Below are positions 32,890 to 44,834 of a DNA stretch of 64,000 nucleotides, piece after piece. The notes under the pieces are model-generated. The model ran no database searches, was not told the DNA's origin, and saw nothing but the letters and a program-made list of their open reading frames with translations. A program made the position numbers and the translations under genes. The first letter of the stretch is position 1. Every line of letters starts with the position of its first letter. The stretch is from Liolophura sinensis. Its lineage: Eukaryota; Mollusca; Polyplacophora; Chitonida; Chitonidae. Where the stretch lies: positions 65,143,249 to 65,207,248 of the forward strand of contig NC_088295.1 in the NCBI RefSeq assembly GCF_032854445.1, written 5' to 3'.

Positions 32890-34153
32890 CTCTCTTTAGA
32901 GAAATTATGAGAGGAAGTAATGGAGTGGAAATCGATACTTGTTGTGTACAATTACAAACTTAACATGAAGACAAGACAAGAAACATGATCGCGTAAATCC
33001 ACACACAGCCTGAATTTCTCAATACGTGATGAAGAAATCAATTCTCTTGAGCAAAACATGAGAAAAGGCAAAGAAGAACATTTTTTACAGACCTTCGCCA
33101 CCTTTTGCGTGTTAAGCATACGTGATAACCACTACAATACGGAACTATTGCGGTATATGATCTATGTTTTATGGCATCTCATGCACGAATGATCTACTGT
33201 AAAATACTTATTATTCGCTGCAATTTTACTTTCGCGAATTTTCTACTAAGATTTTACTAATGATTTACTAATGATTCAAGCACGTAAAGCATGTATCATC
33301 GTGGGTGGCTTTTATCCCGCTTTGTTGCCTGCAGTGTCGCTAATTCTCGTGATCTGGATCAAAAGATTAAAACAATTGAAAATGGAGTATGACTTCGTGA
33401 GAAGATTACTTTCGCACCCACTGAAATCAATAATGAGCACTTTTAAACACCTGGCAAAGGTATCTGTCACCTTTTCAACGTTCAAGGGAAAACATATGAA
33501 TTTACCATTATCGGCGCCACTCACTCATTATTTATCAAGCAACACAGAAAAGTTGTGTATTGTTTTCCGTTTTTATCGCCCTCTGTAGCAGGTCAGAAAC
33601 CGCACACATTGCCGTAGCTGTCAAATGGCCATTGTCTTGTTGTACACACTTCACAGTTTGTTAGAAGCTCACCCATTAATCACAGGAAACACACAGCCAA
33701 TGGGATAGTGTGTATCAGAGCGACATTCATTAGAAGCCAACAAGTGCTGGTGTCTACTTTTCTTTCAACTTGCATAGCGAAGACTGATCAAACCAAAGAC
33801 AAATAAACTCCCACGTTGTTTTATACCCAGCAAGCAATAGCACCAGAGTGTGTATGCATTTAAACCATAATTTCCCTTCAGTGCGGTTCAAAAATGTAAC
33901 TAGCCCGTCGGGCTTTCTTAGCGCAAACTGCCGACACCTTGGCAAAGATTTCACTTCTTATTACTACTAACTGTAGTATATGATTCAGTGTTGGACATTT
34001 ATTCGGCTGGAATTATTTTTGGCGGTATATTATTAGGTACTCCACAGTATAACTTTGGGGGAAAGAAACTCATTTGGTGCAAACTGACCAAAAGGAAAAT
34101 CGCCACTAAGGCCGTTAACACATCTTTGTGATAACTTCGCTTGAGATAAAAAA

Positions 34154-34225
34154 GGTTGTGGCGAAGTTCGAACTCGCCACCTTCTGCGTGTAAAGCAGAA
34201 GTGATAACCACTAAACTACCAAAAG
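34154..34225 (-). pseudogene. decayed tRNA-Val(TAC), unit 12
   Basis: Acceptor unpaired as in unit 1. Confidence 0.75.
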
Positions 34226-34248
34226 GCAAAGAAGAGAAACATACAATA

Positions 34249-34320
34249 GGTTCCGGCGAGGCTCGAACTCGCGGCCTTCTGCGTGTTAAGCAGACGTGAT
34301 AACCACTACACTACGGAACC
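34249..34320 (-). tRNA. tRNA-Val(AAC), unit 12
   Basis: Consensus body; downstream T5 broken to TTTC as in unit 4. Confidence 0.8.
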
Positions 34321-34475
34321 ATTTCGACGAAAACTCTATATTATTGGGCATCTCATGCACGAATGAAGTATAACGTTTTGGGGGTGAAAAAACTCATTTC
34401 GTGACTCTGACCAAAATAAAATCTCCAGTACGACCATTAACACATCTTCGTGAGGACTTCAATTGAGATAAAACA

Positions 34476-34547
34476 GGTTCTGGCGAGGTTCGAACTCGCG
34501 ACCTTCTGCGTGTAAAGCAGACGTGATAACCACTACACCACAGAACC
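34476..34547 (-). tRNA. tRNA-Val(TAC), unit 12
   Basis: Consensus copy. Confidence 0.85.
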
Positions 34548-34651
34548 AATAGGTTTTCGTATGTGTTACTTACTTGTGTAGAAGTGTTTGCCATGTCATG
34601 AGAAATCAATATGTCCCACGTGGAGGCCACAAGCAAAACGTGGAAAGAGTT

Positions 34652-35052
34652 TTTTTTGAAAATTGTTGAGTTTATTCCCAATTTGTCATCAAATACACAA
34701 GATTTAACCATGACCGGCTTTCACAAACTTTTGAAATCACAAAGCAGTCTTAATTAAAATAAAATATCACAGAGAAGATGACTGCTTTGTGAATAGAACA
34801 ATTGCACATTAGCCGCTCATTTCAATAAATACACTAATTTATCATTGCGTAATGTACAGAAGACTTTTTTTACACAACAGATTTTCTCACAAGATGGCCT
34901 ATCTAGCCGAAAAAAGTCAACATGAATATGTGTTTTAATAATTCCTTTGGCAGCCTTAACGATGGCAACAGCATCCCTGTTCCTTTTCTAAAATATTATG
35001 CCGTTGCGTGCACACCAAATACTAAACTGAAGAACACATAAGACATACACCC
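34652..35052 (-). mobile_element. LINE tail, unit 12
   Basis: Left target copy has the GGAAAGAGTT form of the duplication-type units although the TAC gene is intact, a sign of mosaicism. Confidence 0.8.
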
Positions 35053-35129
35053 CGTGGCCAGAGTTGCTTCTAAATCCATGACCCAAAGGCCCAAGTAGTT
35101 TAAAAAGAATTAAAGAAATATACCTTACA

Positions 35130-35201
35130 GGTTTCGGCGGGGTTCGAACTCGCGACCTTCTGCGTGTGAAGCAGACGTGATAACCACTACACTACGAAAC
35201 C
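35130..35201 (-). tRNA. tRNA-Val(CAC), unit 12, T-stem variant
   Basis: A-C mismatch in the T stem as in unit 4. Confidence 0.75.
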
Positions 35202-36543
35202 CTCTCTTTAGAGAAATTATGAGAGGAAGTAATGGAGTGGAAATCGATACTTGTTGTGTACAATTACAAACTTAACATGAAGACAAGACAAGAAACATGA
35301 TCGGCTAAATCCACACACAGCCTGAATTTCTCAATACGTGATGAAGAATCTATTCTCTTGAGCAAAACATGAGAAAAGGCAAAGAAGAACATTTTTTACA
35401 GACCTTCGCCACCTTTTGCGTGTTAAGCAAACGTGATAACCACTACAATACGGAACTATTGCGGTATATGATCTATGTTTTTTGGCATCTCATGCACGAA
35501 TGATCTACTGTAAAATACTTATTATTCGCTGCAATTTTACTTTCGCGAATTTTCTACTAAGATTTGTCCGCGAGAATTAATTTTCGCGTATGTAAGAGAA
35601 TACTTAGAAAATAAAAACGGATGTGAAAGTCTTAATATTTTCCAAGATATAATATGGCCGAAATGATTCAAGCACGTAAAGCATGTATCATCATGGGTGG
35701 CTTTTATCCCGCTTTGTTGCCTGCAGTGTCGCTAATTCTCGTGATCTGGATCAAAGATTAAAACAATTGAAAATGGATTATGACTTCGTGAGAAGATTAC
35801 TTTCGCACCCACTTAAATCAATAATGAGCACTTTTAAACACCTGGCAAAGGTATCTGTCACCTTTTCAACGGTTCAAGGGAAAACATATGAATTTACCAT
35901 TATCGGCGCCACTCACTCATTATTTATCAAGCAACACAGAAAGTTGTGTATTGTTTTCCGTTTTTATCGCCCTCTGTAGCAGGTCAGAAACCGCACACAT
36001 TGCCGTAGCTGTCAAATGGCCATTGTCTTGTTGTACACACTTCACAGTTTGTTAGAAGCTCACCCATTTAATCACAGGAAACACACAGCCAATGGGATAG
36101 TGTGTATCAGAGCGACATTCATTAGAAGCCAACAAGTGCTGGTGTCTACTTTTCTTTCAACTTGCATAGCGAAGACTGATCAAACCAAAGACAAATAAAC
36201 TCCCACGTTGTTTTATACCCAGCAAGCAATAGCACCAGAGTGTGTATGCATTTAAACCATAATTTCCCTTCAGTGCGGTTCAAAAATGTAACTAGCCCGT
36301 CGGGCTTTCTTAGCGCAACTGCCGACACCTTGGCAAAGATTTCACTTCATTATTACTACTAACTGTAGTATATGATTCAGTGTTGGACATTTATTCGGCT
36401 GGAATTATATTTGGCGGTATATTATTAGGTACTCCACAGTATAACTTTGGGGGAAAGAAACTCATTTGGTGCAACTGACCAAAAGGAAATCGCCACTAAG
36501 GCCGTTAACACATCTTTGTGATAACTTCGCTTGAGATAAAAAA

Positions 36544-36615
36544 GGTTGTGGCGAAGTTCGAACTCGCCACCTTCTGCGTGTAAAGCAGAAGTGATAACCA
36601 CTAAACTACCAAAAG
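36544..36615 (-). pseudogene. decayed tRNA-Val(TAC), unit 13
   Basis: Acceptor unpaired as in unit 1. Confidence 0.75.
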
Positions 36616-36638
36616 GCAAAGAAGAAAAACATACAATA

Positions 36639-36710
36639 GGTTCCGGCGAGGCTCGAACTCGCGGCCTTCTGCGTGTTAAGCAGACGTGATAACCACTACA
36701 CTACGGAACC
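36639..36710 (-). tRNA. tRNA-Val(AAC), unit 13
   Basis: Consensus copy. Confidence 0.85.
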
Positions 36711-36977
36711 ATTTTGACGAAAACTCTATATTATTGGGCATCTCATGCACGAATGAAGTATAACGTTTTGGGGGTGAAAAAACTCATTTCGTGACTCTGA
36801 CCAAGATAGAATCTCCAGTACGACCATTAACACATCTTCGTGAGGACTTCAATTGAGATAAAACAGGTTCTGGCGAGGTTCGAACTCGCGAAAACTCATT
36901 TCGTGACTCTGACCAAGATAGAATCTCCAGTACGACCATTAACACATCTTCGTGAGGACTTCAATTGAGATAAAACA

Positions 36978-37046
36978 GGTTCTGGCGAGGTTCGAACTCG
37001 CGACCTTCTGCGTGTAAAGCAGACGTGATAACCACTACACCATACC
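36978..37046 (-). pseudogene. tRNA-Val(TAC) with broken acceptor, unit 13
   Basis: GGTA form as in unit 3. Confidence 0.75.
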
Positions 37047-37154
37047 AATAGGTTTTCATATGTGTTTATGGCTTACTTGTGTAGAAGTGTTTGCCATGTC
37101 ATGAGAAATCAATATGTCCCACGTGGAGGCCACAAGCAAAACGTGGAAAGAGTT

Positions 37155-37554
37155 TTTTTTGAAAATTGTTGAGTTTATTCCCAATTTGTCATCAAATACA
37201 CAAGATTTAACCATGACCGGCTTTCACAAACTTTTGAAATCACAAAGCAGTCTTCATTAAAATAAAATATTACAGAGAAGATGACTGTTTGTGAATAGAA
37301 CAATTGCACATTAGCCGCTCATTTCAATAAATACACTAATTTATCATTGCGTAATGTACAGAAGACTTTGTTTATATAACAGATTTTCTCACAAGATGGC
37401 CTATCTAGCCGAAAAAAGTCAACATGAATACGTGTTTTAACATTTCCTTTGGCAGCCTTAACGATGGCAACAGCATCCCTGTTCCTTTTCTAAAATATTA
37501 TGCCGTTGCGTGCATACCAAATACTAAACTGAAGAACACATATGACATACAACC
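37155..37554 (-). mobile_element. LINE tail, unit 13
   Basis: ATATTACAGAG variant shared with unit 14; right target copy starts at 37555. Confidence 0.8.
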
Positions 37555-37631
37555 CGTGGCCAGAGTTGCTTCTAAATCCATGACCCAAAGGCCCAAGAAG
37601 TTTGAAAAGAATTAAAGAAATATACCTTACA

Positions 37632-37703
37632 GGTTTCGGCGAGGTTCGAACTCGCGACCTTCTGCGTGTGAAGCAGACGTGATAACCACTACACTACTAA
37701 ACC
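37632..37703 (-). tRNA. tRNA-Val(CAC), unit 13, acceptor variant
   Basis: 5' acceptor reads GGTTTAG, giving an A-G mismatch at pair 6; shared with unit 14. Confidence 0.7.
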
Positions 37704-38964
37704 CTCTCTCTAGAGAAATTATGAGAGGAAGTAATGGAGTGGAAATCGATACTTGTTGTGTACAATTACAAACTTAACATGAAGACAAGACAAGAAACAT
37801 GATCGGCTAAATCCACACACAGCCTGAATTTCTCAATACGTGATGAAGAATCAATTCTCTTGAGCAAAACATGAGAAAAGGCAAAGAAGAACATTTTTTA
37901 CAGACCTTCGCCACCTTTTGCGTGTTAAGCATACGTGATAACCACTACAATACGGAACTATTGCGGTATATGATCTATGTTTTATGGCATCTCATGCACG
38001 AATGATCTACTGTAAAATACTTATTATTCGCTGCAATTTTACTTTCGCGAATTTTCTACTAAGATTTTACTAATGATTTACTAATGATTCAAGCACGTAA
38101 AGCATGTATCATCCTGGGTGGCTTTTATCCCGCTTTGTTGCCTGCAGTGTCGCTAATTCTCGTGATCTGGATCAAAGATTAAAACAATTGAAAATGGAGT
38201 ATGACTTCGTGAGAAGATTACTTTCGCACCCACTTAAATCAATAATGAGCACTTTTAAACACCTGGCAAAGGTATCTGTCACCTTTTCAACGGTTCAAGG
38301 GAAAACATATGAATTTACCATTATCGGCGCCACTCACTCATTATTTATCAAGCAACACAGAAAGTTGTGTATTGTTTTCCGTTTTTATCGCCCTCTGTAG
38401 CAGGTCAGAAACCGCACACATTGCCGTAGCTGTCAAATGGCCATTGTCTTGTTGTACACACTTCACAGTTTGTTAGAAGCTCACCCATTTAATCACAGGA
38501 AACACACAGCCAATGGGATAGTGTGTATCAGAGCGACATTCATTAGAAGCCAACAAGTGCTGGTGTCTACTTTTCTTTCAACTTGCATAGCGAAGACTGA
38601 TCAAACCAAAGACAAATAAACTCCCACGTTGTTTTATACCCAGCAAGCAATAGCACCAGAGTGTGTATGCATTTAAACCATAATTTCCCTTCAGTGCGGT
38701 TCAAAAATGTAACTAGCCCGTCGGGCTTTCTTAGCGCAACTGCCGACACCTTGGCAAAGATTTCACTTCATTATTACTACTAACTGTAGTATATGATTCA
38801 GTGTTGGACATTTATTCGGCTGGAATTATATTTGGCGGTATATTATTAGGTACTCCACAGTATAACTTTGGGGGAAAGAAACTCATTTGGTGCAACTGAC
38901 CAAAAGGAAATCGCCACTAAGGCCGTTAACACATCTTTGTGATAACTTCGCTTGAGATAAAAAA

Positions 38965-39036
38965 GGTTGTGGCGAAGTTCGAACTCGCCACCTTCTGCGT
39001 GTAAAGCAGAAGTGATAACCACTAAACTACCAAAAG
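38965..39036 (-). pseudogene. decayed tRNA-Val(TAC), unit 14
   Basis: Acceptor unpaired as in unit 1. Confidence 0.75.
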
Positions 39037-39059
39037 GCAAAGAAGAAAAACATACAATA

Positions 39060-39131
39060 GGTTCCGGCGAGGCTCGAACTCGCGGCCTTCTGCGTGTTAA
39101 GCAGACGTGATAACCACTACACTACGGAACC
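39060..39131 (-). tRNA. tRNA-Val(AAC), unit 14
   Basis: Consensus copy. Confidence 0.85.
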
Positions 39132-39398
39132 ATTTTGACGAAAACTCTATATTATTGGGCATCTCATGCACGAATGAAGTATAACGTTTTGGGGGTGAAA
39201 AAACTCATTTCGTGACTCTGACCAAGATAGAATCTCCAGTACGACCATTAACACATCTTCGTGAGGACTTCAATTGAGATAAAACAGGTTCTGGCGAGGT
39301 TCGAACTCGCGAAAACTCATTTCGTGACTCTGACCAAGATAGAATCTCCAGTACGACCATTAACACATCTTCGTGAGGACTTCAATTGAGATAAAACA

Positions 39399-39467
39399 GG
39401 TTCTGGCGAGGTTCGAACTCGCGACCTTCTGCGTGTAAAGCAGACGTGATAACCACTACACCATACC
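39399..39467 (-). pseudogene. tRNA-Val(TAC) with broken acceptor, unit 14
   Basis: GGTA form as in units 3 and 13. Confidence 0.75.
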
Positions 39468-39575
39468 AATAGGTTTTCATATGTGTTTATGGCTTACTTG
39501 TGTAGAAGTGTTTGCCATGTCATGAGAAATCAATATGTCCCACGTGGAGGCCACAAGCAAAACGTGGAAAGAGTT

Positions 39576-39975
39576 TTTTTTGAAAATTGTTGAGTTTATT
39601 CCCAATTTGTCATCAAATACACAAGATTTAACCATGACCGGCTTTCACAAACTTTTGAAATCACAAAGCAGTCTTCATTAAAATAAAATATTACAGAGAA
39701 GATGACTGTTTGTGAATAGAACAATTGCACATTAGCCGCTCATTTCAATAAATACACTAATTTATCATTGCGTAATGTACAGAAGACTTTGTTTATATAA
39801 CAGATTTTCTCACAAGATGGCCTATCTAGCCGAAAAAAGTCAACATGAATACGTGTTTTAACATTTCCTTTGGCAGCCTTAACGATGGCAACAGCATCCC
39901 TGTTCCTTTTCTAAAATATTATGCCGTTGCGTGCATACCAAATACTAAACTGAAGAACACATATGACATACAACC
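39576..39975 (-). mobile_element. LINE tail, unit 14
   Basis: Nearly identical to the unit 13 copy. Confidence 0.8.
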
Positions 39976-40052
39976 CGTGGCCAGAGCTGCTTCTAAATCC
40001 ATGACCCAAAGGCCCAAGAAGTTTGAAAAGAATTAAAGAAATATACCTTACA

Positions 40053-40124
40053 GGTTTCGGCGAGGTTCGAACTCGCGAACTTCTGCGTGTGAAGCAGACG
40101 TGATAACCACTACACTACTAAACC
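40053..40124 (-). tRNA. tRNA-Val(CAC), unit 14, acceptor variant
   Basis: A-G mismatch at acceptor pair 6 (as unit 13) and a G-to-T change in the variable region. Confidence 0.65.
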
Positions 40125-41385
40125 CTCTCTCTAGAGAAATTATGAGAGGAAGTAATGGAGTGGAAATCGATACTTGTTGTGTACAATTACAAACTTAACA
40201 TGAAGACAAGACAAGAAACATGATCGGCTAAATCCACACACAGCCTGAATTTCTCAATACGTGATGAAGAATCAATTCTCTTGAGCAAAACATGAGAAAA
40301 GGCAAAGAAGAACATTTTTTACAGACCTTCGCCACCTTTTGCGTGTTAAGCATACGTGATAACCACTACAATACGGAACTATTGCGGTATATGATCTATG
40401 TTTTATGGCATCTCATGCACGAATGATCTACTGTAAAATACTTATTATTCGCTGCAATTTTACTTTCGCGAATTTTCTACTAAGATTTTACTAATGATTT
40501 ACTAATGATTCAAGCACGTAAAGCATGTATCATCGTGGGTGGCTTTTATCCCGCTTTGTTGCCTGCAGTGTCGCTAATTCTCGTGATCTGGATCAAAGAT
40601 TAAAACAATTGAAAATGGAGTATGACTTCGTGAGAAGATTACTTTCGCACCCACTGAAATCAATAATGAGCACTTTTAAACACCTGGCAAAGGTATCTGT
40701 CACCTTTTCAACGGTTCAAGGGAAAACATATGAATTTACCATTATCGGCGCCACTCACTCATTATTTATCAAGCAACACAGAAAGTTGTGTATTGTTTTC
40801 CGTTTTTATCGCCCTCTGTAGCAGGTCAGAAACCGCACACATTGCCGTAGCTGTCAAATGGCCATTGTCTTGTTGTACACACTTCACAGTTTGTTAGAAG
40901 CTCACCCATTTAATCACAGGAAACACACAGCCAATGGGATAGTGTGTATCAGAGCGACATTCATTAGAAGCCAACAAGTGCTGGTGTCTACTTTTCTTTC
41001 AACTTGCATAGCGAAGACTGATCAAACCAAAGACAAATAAACTCCCACGTTGTTTTATACCCAGCAAGCAATAGCACCAGAGTGTGTATGCATTTAAACC
41101 ATAATTTCCCTTCAGTGCGGTTCAAAAATGTAACTAGCCCGTCGGGCTTTCTTAGCGCAACTGCCGACACCTTGGCAAAGATTTCACTTCATTATTACTA
41201 CTAACTGTAGTATATGATTCAGTGTTGGACATTTATTCGGCTGGAATTATTTTTGGCGGTATATTATTAGGTACTCCACAGTATAACTTTGGGGGAAAGA
41301 AACTCATTTGGTGCAACTGACCAAAAGGAAATCGCCACTAAGGCCGTTAACACATCTTTGTGATAACTTCGCTTGAGATAAAAAA

Positions 41386-41457
41386 GGTTGTGGCGAAGTT
41401 CGAACTCGCCACCTTCTGCGTGTAAAGCAGAAGTGATAACCACTAAACTACCAAAAG
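41386..41457 (-). pseudogene. decayed tRNA-Val(TAC), unit 15
   Basis: Acceptor unpaired as in unit 1. Confidence 0.75.
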
Positions 41458-41480
41458 GCAAAGAAGAAAAACATACAATA

Positions 41481-41552
41481 GGTTCCGGCGAGGCTCGAAC
41501 TCGCGGCCTTCTGCGTGTTAAGCAGACGTGATAACCACTACACTACGGAACC
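41481..41552 (-). tRNA. tRNA-Val(AAC), unit 15
   Basis: Consensus copy. Confidence 0.85.
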
Positions 41553-41707
41553 ATTTCGACGAAAACTCTATATTATTGGGCATCTCATGCACGAATGAAG
41601 TATAACGTTTTGGGGGTGAAAAAACTCATTTCGTGACTCTGACCAAGATAAAATCTCCAGTACGACCATTAACACATCTTCGTGAGGACTTCAATTGAGA
41701 TAAAACA

Positions 41708-41779
41708 GGTTCTGGCGAGGTTCGAACTCGCGACCTTCTGCGTGTAAAGCAGACGTGATAACCACTACACCACAGAACC
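41708..41779 (-). tRNA. tRNA-Val(TAC), unit 15
   Basis: Consensus copy. Confidence 0.85.
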
Positions 41780-41887
41780 AATAGGTTTTCGTATGTGTTT
41801 ATGGCTTACTTGTGTAGAAGTGTTTGCCATGTCATGAGAAATCAATATGTCCCACGTGGAGGCCACAAGCAAAACGTGGCAAGAGTT

Positions 41888-42289
41888 TTTTTTTGAAAAT
41901 TGTTGAGTTTATTCCCAATTTGTCATCAAATACACAAGATTTAACCATGACCGGCTTTCACAAACTTTTGAAATCACAAAGCAGTCTTAATTAAAATAAA
42001 ATATCACAGAGAAGATGACTGCTTTGTGAATAGAACAATTGCACATTAGCCGCTCATTTCAATAAACACACTAATTTATCATTGCGTAATGTACAGAAGA
42101 CTTTTTTTACACAACAGATTTTCTCACAAGATGGCCTATCTAGCCGAAAAAAGTCAACATGAATATGTGTTTTAATAATTCCTTTGGCAGCCTTAACGAT
42201 GGCAACAGCATCCCTGTTCCTTTTCTAAAATATTATGCCGTTGCGTGCACACCAAATACTAAACTGAAGAACACATATGACATACAACC
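41888..42289 (-). mobile_element. LINE tail, unit 15
   Basis: Target duplications at 41875-41887 and 42290-42302. Confidence 0.8.
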
Positions 42290-42366
42290 CGTGGCCAGAG
42301 TTGCTTCTAAATCCATGACCCAAAGGCCCAAGAAGTTTGAAAAGAATTAAAGAAATATACCTTACA

Positions 42367-42438
42367 GGTTTCGGCGAGGTTCGAACTCGCGACCTTCTGC
42401 GTGTGAAGCAGACGTGATAACCACTACACTACGAAACC
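42367..42438 (-). tRNA. tRNA-Val(CAC), unit 15
   Basis: Consensus copy. Confidence 0.85.
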
Positions 42439-43780
42439 CTCTCTCTAGAGAACTTATGAGAGGAAGTAATGGAGTGGAAATCGATACTTGTTGTGTACAA
42501 TTACAAACTTAACATGAAGACAAGACAAGAAACATAATCGGCTAAATCCACACACAGCCTGAATTTCTCAATACGTGATGAAGAATCTATTCTCTTGAGC
42601 AAAACATGAGAAAAGGCAAAGAAGAACATTTTTTACAGACCTTCGCCACCTTTTGCGTGTTAAGCATACGTGATAACCACTACAATACGGAACTATTGCG
42701 GTATATGATCTATGTTTTTTGGCATCTCATGCACGAATGATCTACTGTAAAATACTTATTATTCGCTGCAATTTTACTTTCGCGAATTTTCTACTAAGAT
42801 TTGTCCGCGAGAATTAATTTTCGCGTATGTAAGAGAATACTTAGAAAATAAAAACACATGTGAAAGTCTTAACATTTTCCAAGATATAATATGGCCGAAA
42901 TGATTCAAGCACGTAAAGCATGTATCATCATGGGTGGCTTTTATCCCGCTTTGTTGCCTGCAGTGTCGCTAATTCTCGTGATCTGGATCAAAGATTAAAA
43001 CAATTGAAAATGGATTATGACTTCGTGAGAAGATTACTTTCGCACCCACTTAAATCAATAATGAGCACTTTTAAACACCTGGCAAAGGGATCTGTCACCT
43101 TTTCAACGGTTCAAGGGAAAACATATGAATTTACCATTATCGGCGCCACTCACTCATTATTTATCAAGCAACACAGAAAGTTGTGTATTGTTTTCCGTTT
43201 TTATCGCCCTCTGTAGCAGGTCAGAAACCGCACACATTGCCGTAGCTGTCAAATGGCCATTGTCTTGTTGTACACACTTCACAGTTTGTTAGAAGCTCAC
43301 CCATTTAATCACAGGAAACACACAGCCAATGGGATAGTGTGTATCAGAGCGACATTCATTAGAAGCCAACAAGTGCTGGTGTCTACTTTTCTTTCAACTT
43401 GCATAGCGAAGACTGATCAAACCAAAGACAAATAAACTCCCACGTTGTTTTATACCCAGCAAGCAATAGCACCAGAGTGTGTATGCATTTAAACCATAAT
43501 TTCCCTTCAGTGCGGTTCAAAAATGTAACTAGCCCGTCGGGCTTTCTTAGCGCAACTTCCGACACCTTGGCAAAGATTTCACTTCATTATTACTACTAAC
43601 TGTAGTATATGATTCAGTGTTGGACATTTATTCGGCTGGAATTATTTTTGGCGGTATATTATTAGGTACTCCACAGTATAACTTTGGGGGAAAGAAACTC
43701 ATTTGGTGCAACTGACCAAAAGGAAATCGCCACTAAGGCCGTTAACACATCTTTGTGATAACTTCGCTTGAGATAAAAAA

Positions 43781-43852
43781 GGTTGTGGCGAAGTTCGAAC
43801 TCGCCACCTTCTGCGTGTAAAGCAGAAGTGATAACCACTAAACTACCAAAAG
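43781..43852 (-). pseudogene. decayed tRNA-Val(TAC), unit 16
   Basis: Acceptor unpaired as in unit 1. Confidence 0.75.
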
Positions 43853-43875
43853 GCAAAGAAGAAAAACATACAATA

Positions 43876-43947
43876 GGTTCCGGCGAGGCTCGAACTCGCG
43901 GCCTTCTGCGTGTTAAGCAGACGTGATAACCACTACACTACGGAACC
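43876..43947 (-). tRNA. tRNA-Val(AAC), unit 16
   Basis: Consensus copy. Confidence 0.85.
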
Positions 43948-44102
43948 ATTTCGACGAAAACTCTATATTATTGGGCATCTCATGCACGAATGAAGTATAA
44001 CGTTTTGGGGGTGAAAAAACTCATTTCGTGACTCTGACCAAGATAAAATCTCCAGTACGACCATTAACACATCTTCGTGAGGACTTCAATTGAGATAAAA
44101 CA

Positions 44103-44174
44103 GGTTCTGGCGAGGTTCGAACTCGCGACCTTCTGCGTGTAAAGCAGACGTGATAACCACTACACCACAGAACC
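44103..44174 (-). tRNA. tRNA-Val(TAC), unit 16
   Basis: Consensus copy. Confidence 0.85.
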
Positions 44175-44282
44175 AATAGGTTTTCGTATGTGTTTATGGC
44201 TTACTTGTGTAGAAGTGTTTGCCATGTCATGAGAAATCAATATGTCCCACGTGGAGGCCACAAGCAAAACGTGGCAAGAGTT

Positions 44283-44685
44283 TTTTTTTGAAAATTGTTG
44301 AGTTTATTCCCAATTTGTCATCAAATACACAAGATTTAACCATGACCGGCTTTCACAAACTTTTGAAATCACAAAGCAGTCTTAATTAAAATAAAATATC
44401 ACAGAGAAGATGACTGCTTTGTGAATAGAACAATTGCACATTAGCCGCTCATTTCAATAAATACACTAATTTATCATTGCGTAATGTACAGAAGACTTTT
44501 TTTACACAACAGATTTTCTCACAAGATGGCCTATCTAGCCGAAAAAAGTCAACATGAATATGTGTTTTAATAATTCCTTTGGCAGCCTTAACGATGGCAA
44601 CAGCATCCCTGTTCCTTTTCTAAAATATTATGCCGTTGCGTGCACACCAAATTACTAAACTGAAGAACACATATGACATACAACC
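44283..44685 (-). mobile_element. LINE tail, unit 16
   Basis: One extra T near 44651 shifts the residual ORF2 frame. Confidence 0.8.
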
Positions 44686-44762
44686 CGTGGCCAGAGTTGC
44701 TTCTAAATCCATGACCCAAAGGCCCAAGAAGTTTGAAAAGAATTAAAGAAATATACCTTACA

Positions 44763-44834
44763 GGTTTCGGCGAGGTTCGAACTCGCGACCTTCTGCGTGT
44801 GAAGCAGACGTGATAACCACTACACTACGAAACC
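44763..44834 (-). tRNA. tRNA-Val(CAC), unit 16
   Basis: Consensus copy. Confidence 0.85.

Larger units (their letters stand above)
32890..35201 (-). repeat. array unit 12 (2312 bp, short-spacer type)
   Basis: Fragment 33092-33145. Shares private changes with unit 4 (TGTTACTTAC loss, CACATAAGAC, GGCGGGG T stem). Contains many single-base insertions in the 1 kb after the gap. Confidence 0.9.
35202..37703 (-). repeat. array unit 13 (2502 bp, TAC-duplication type)
   Basis: Fragment 35403-35456 (AAGCAAACG as in unit 5); partial TAC duplicate 36866-36890. Left part resembles unit 5, right part unit 3. Confidence 0.9.
37704..40124 (-). repeat. array unit 14 (2421 bp; short spacer plus TAC duplication)
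   Basis: Fragment 37915-37968; partial TAC duplicate 39287-39311. Combines both recurrent indels. Confidence 0.9.
40125..42438 (-). repeat. array unit 15 (2314 bp, short-spacer type)
   Basis: Fragment 40326-40379. Standard gene set with intact TAC. Confidence 0.9.
42439..44834 (-). repeat. array unit 16 (2396 bp)
   Basis: Fragment 42640-42693. Standard gene set. Confidence 0.9.
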
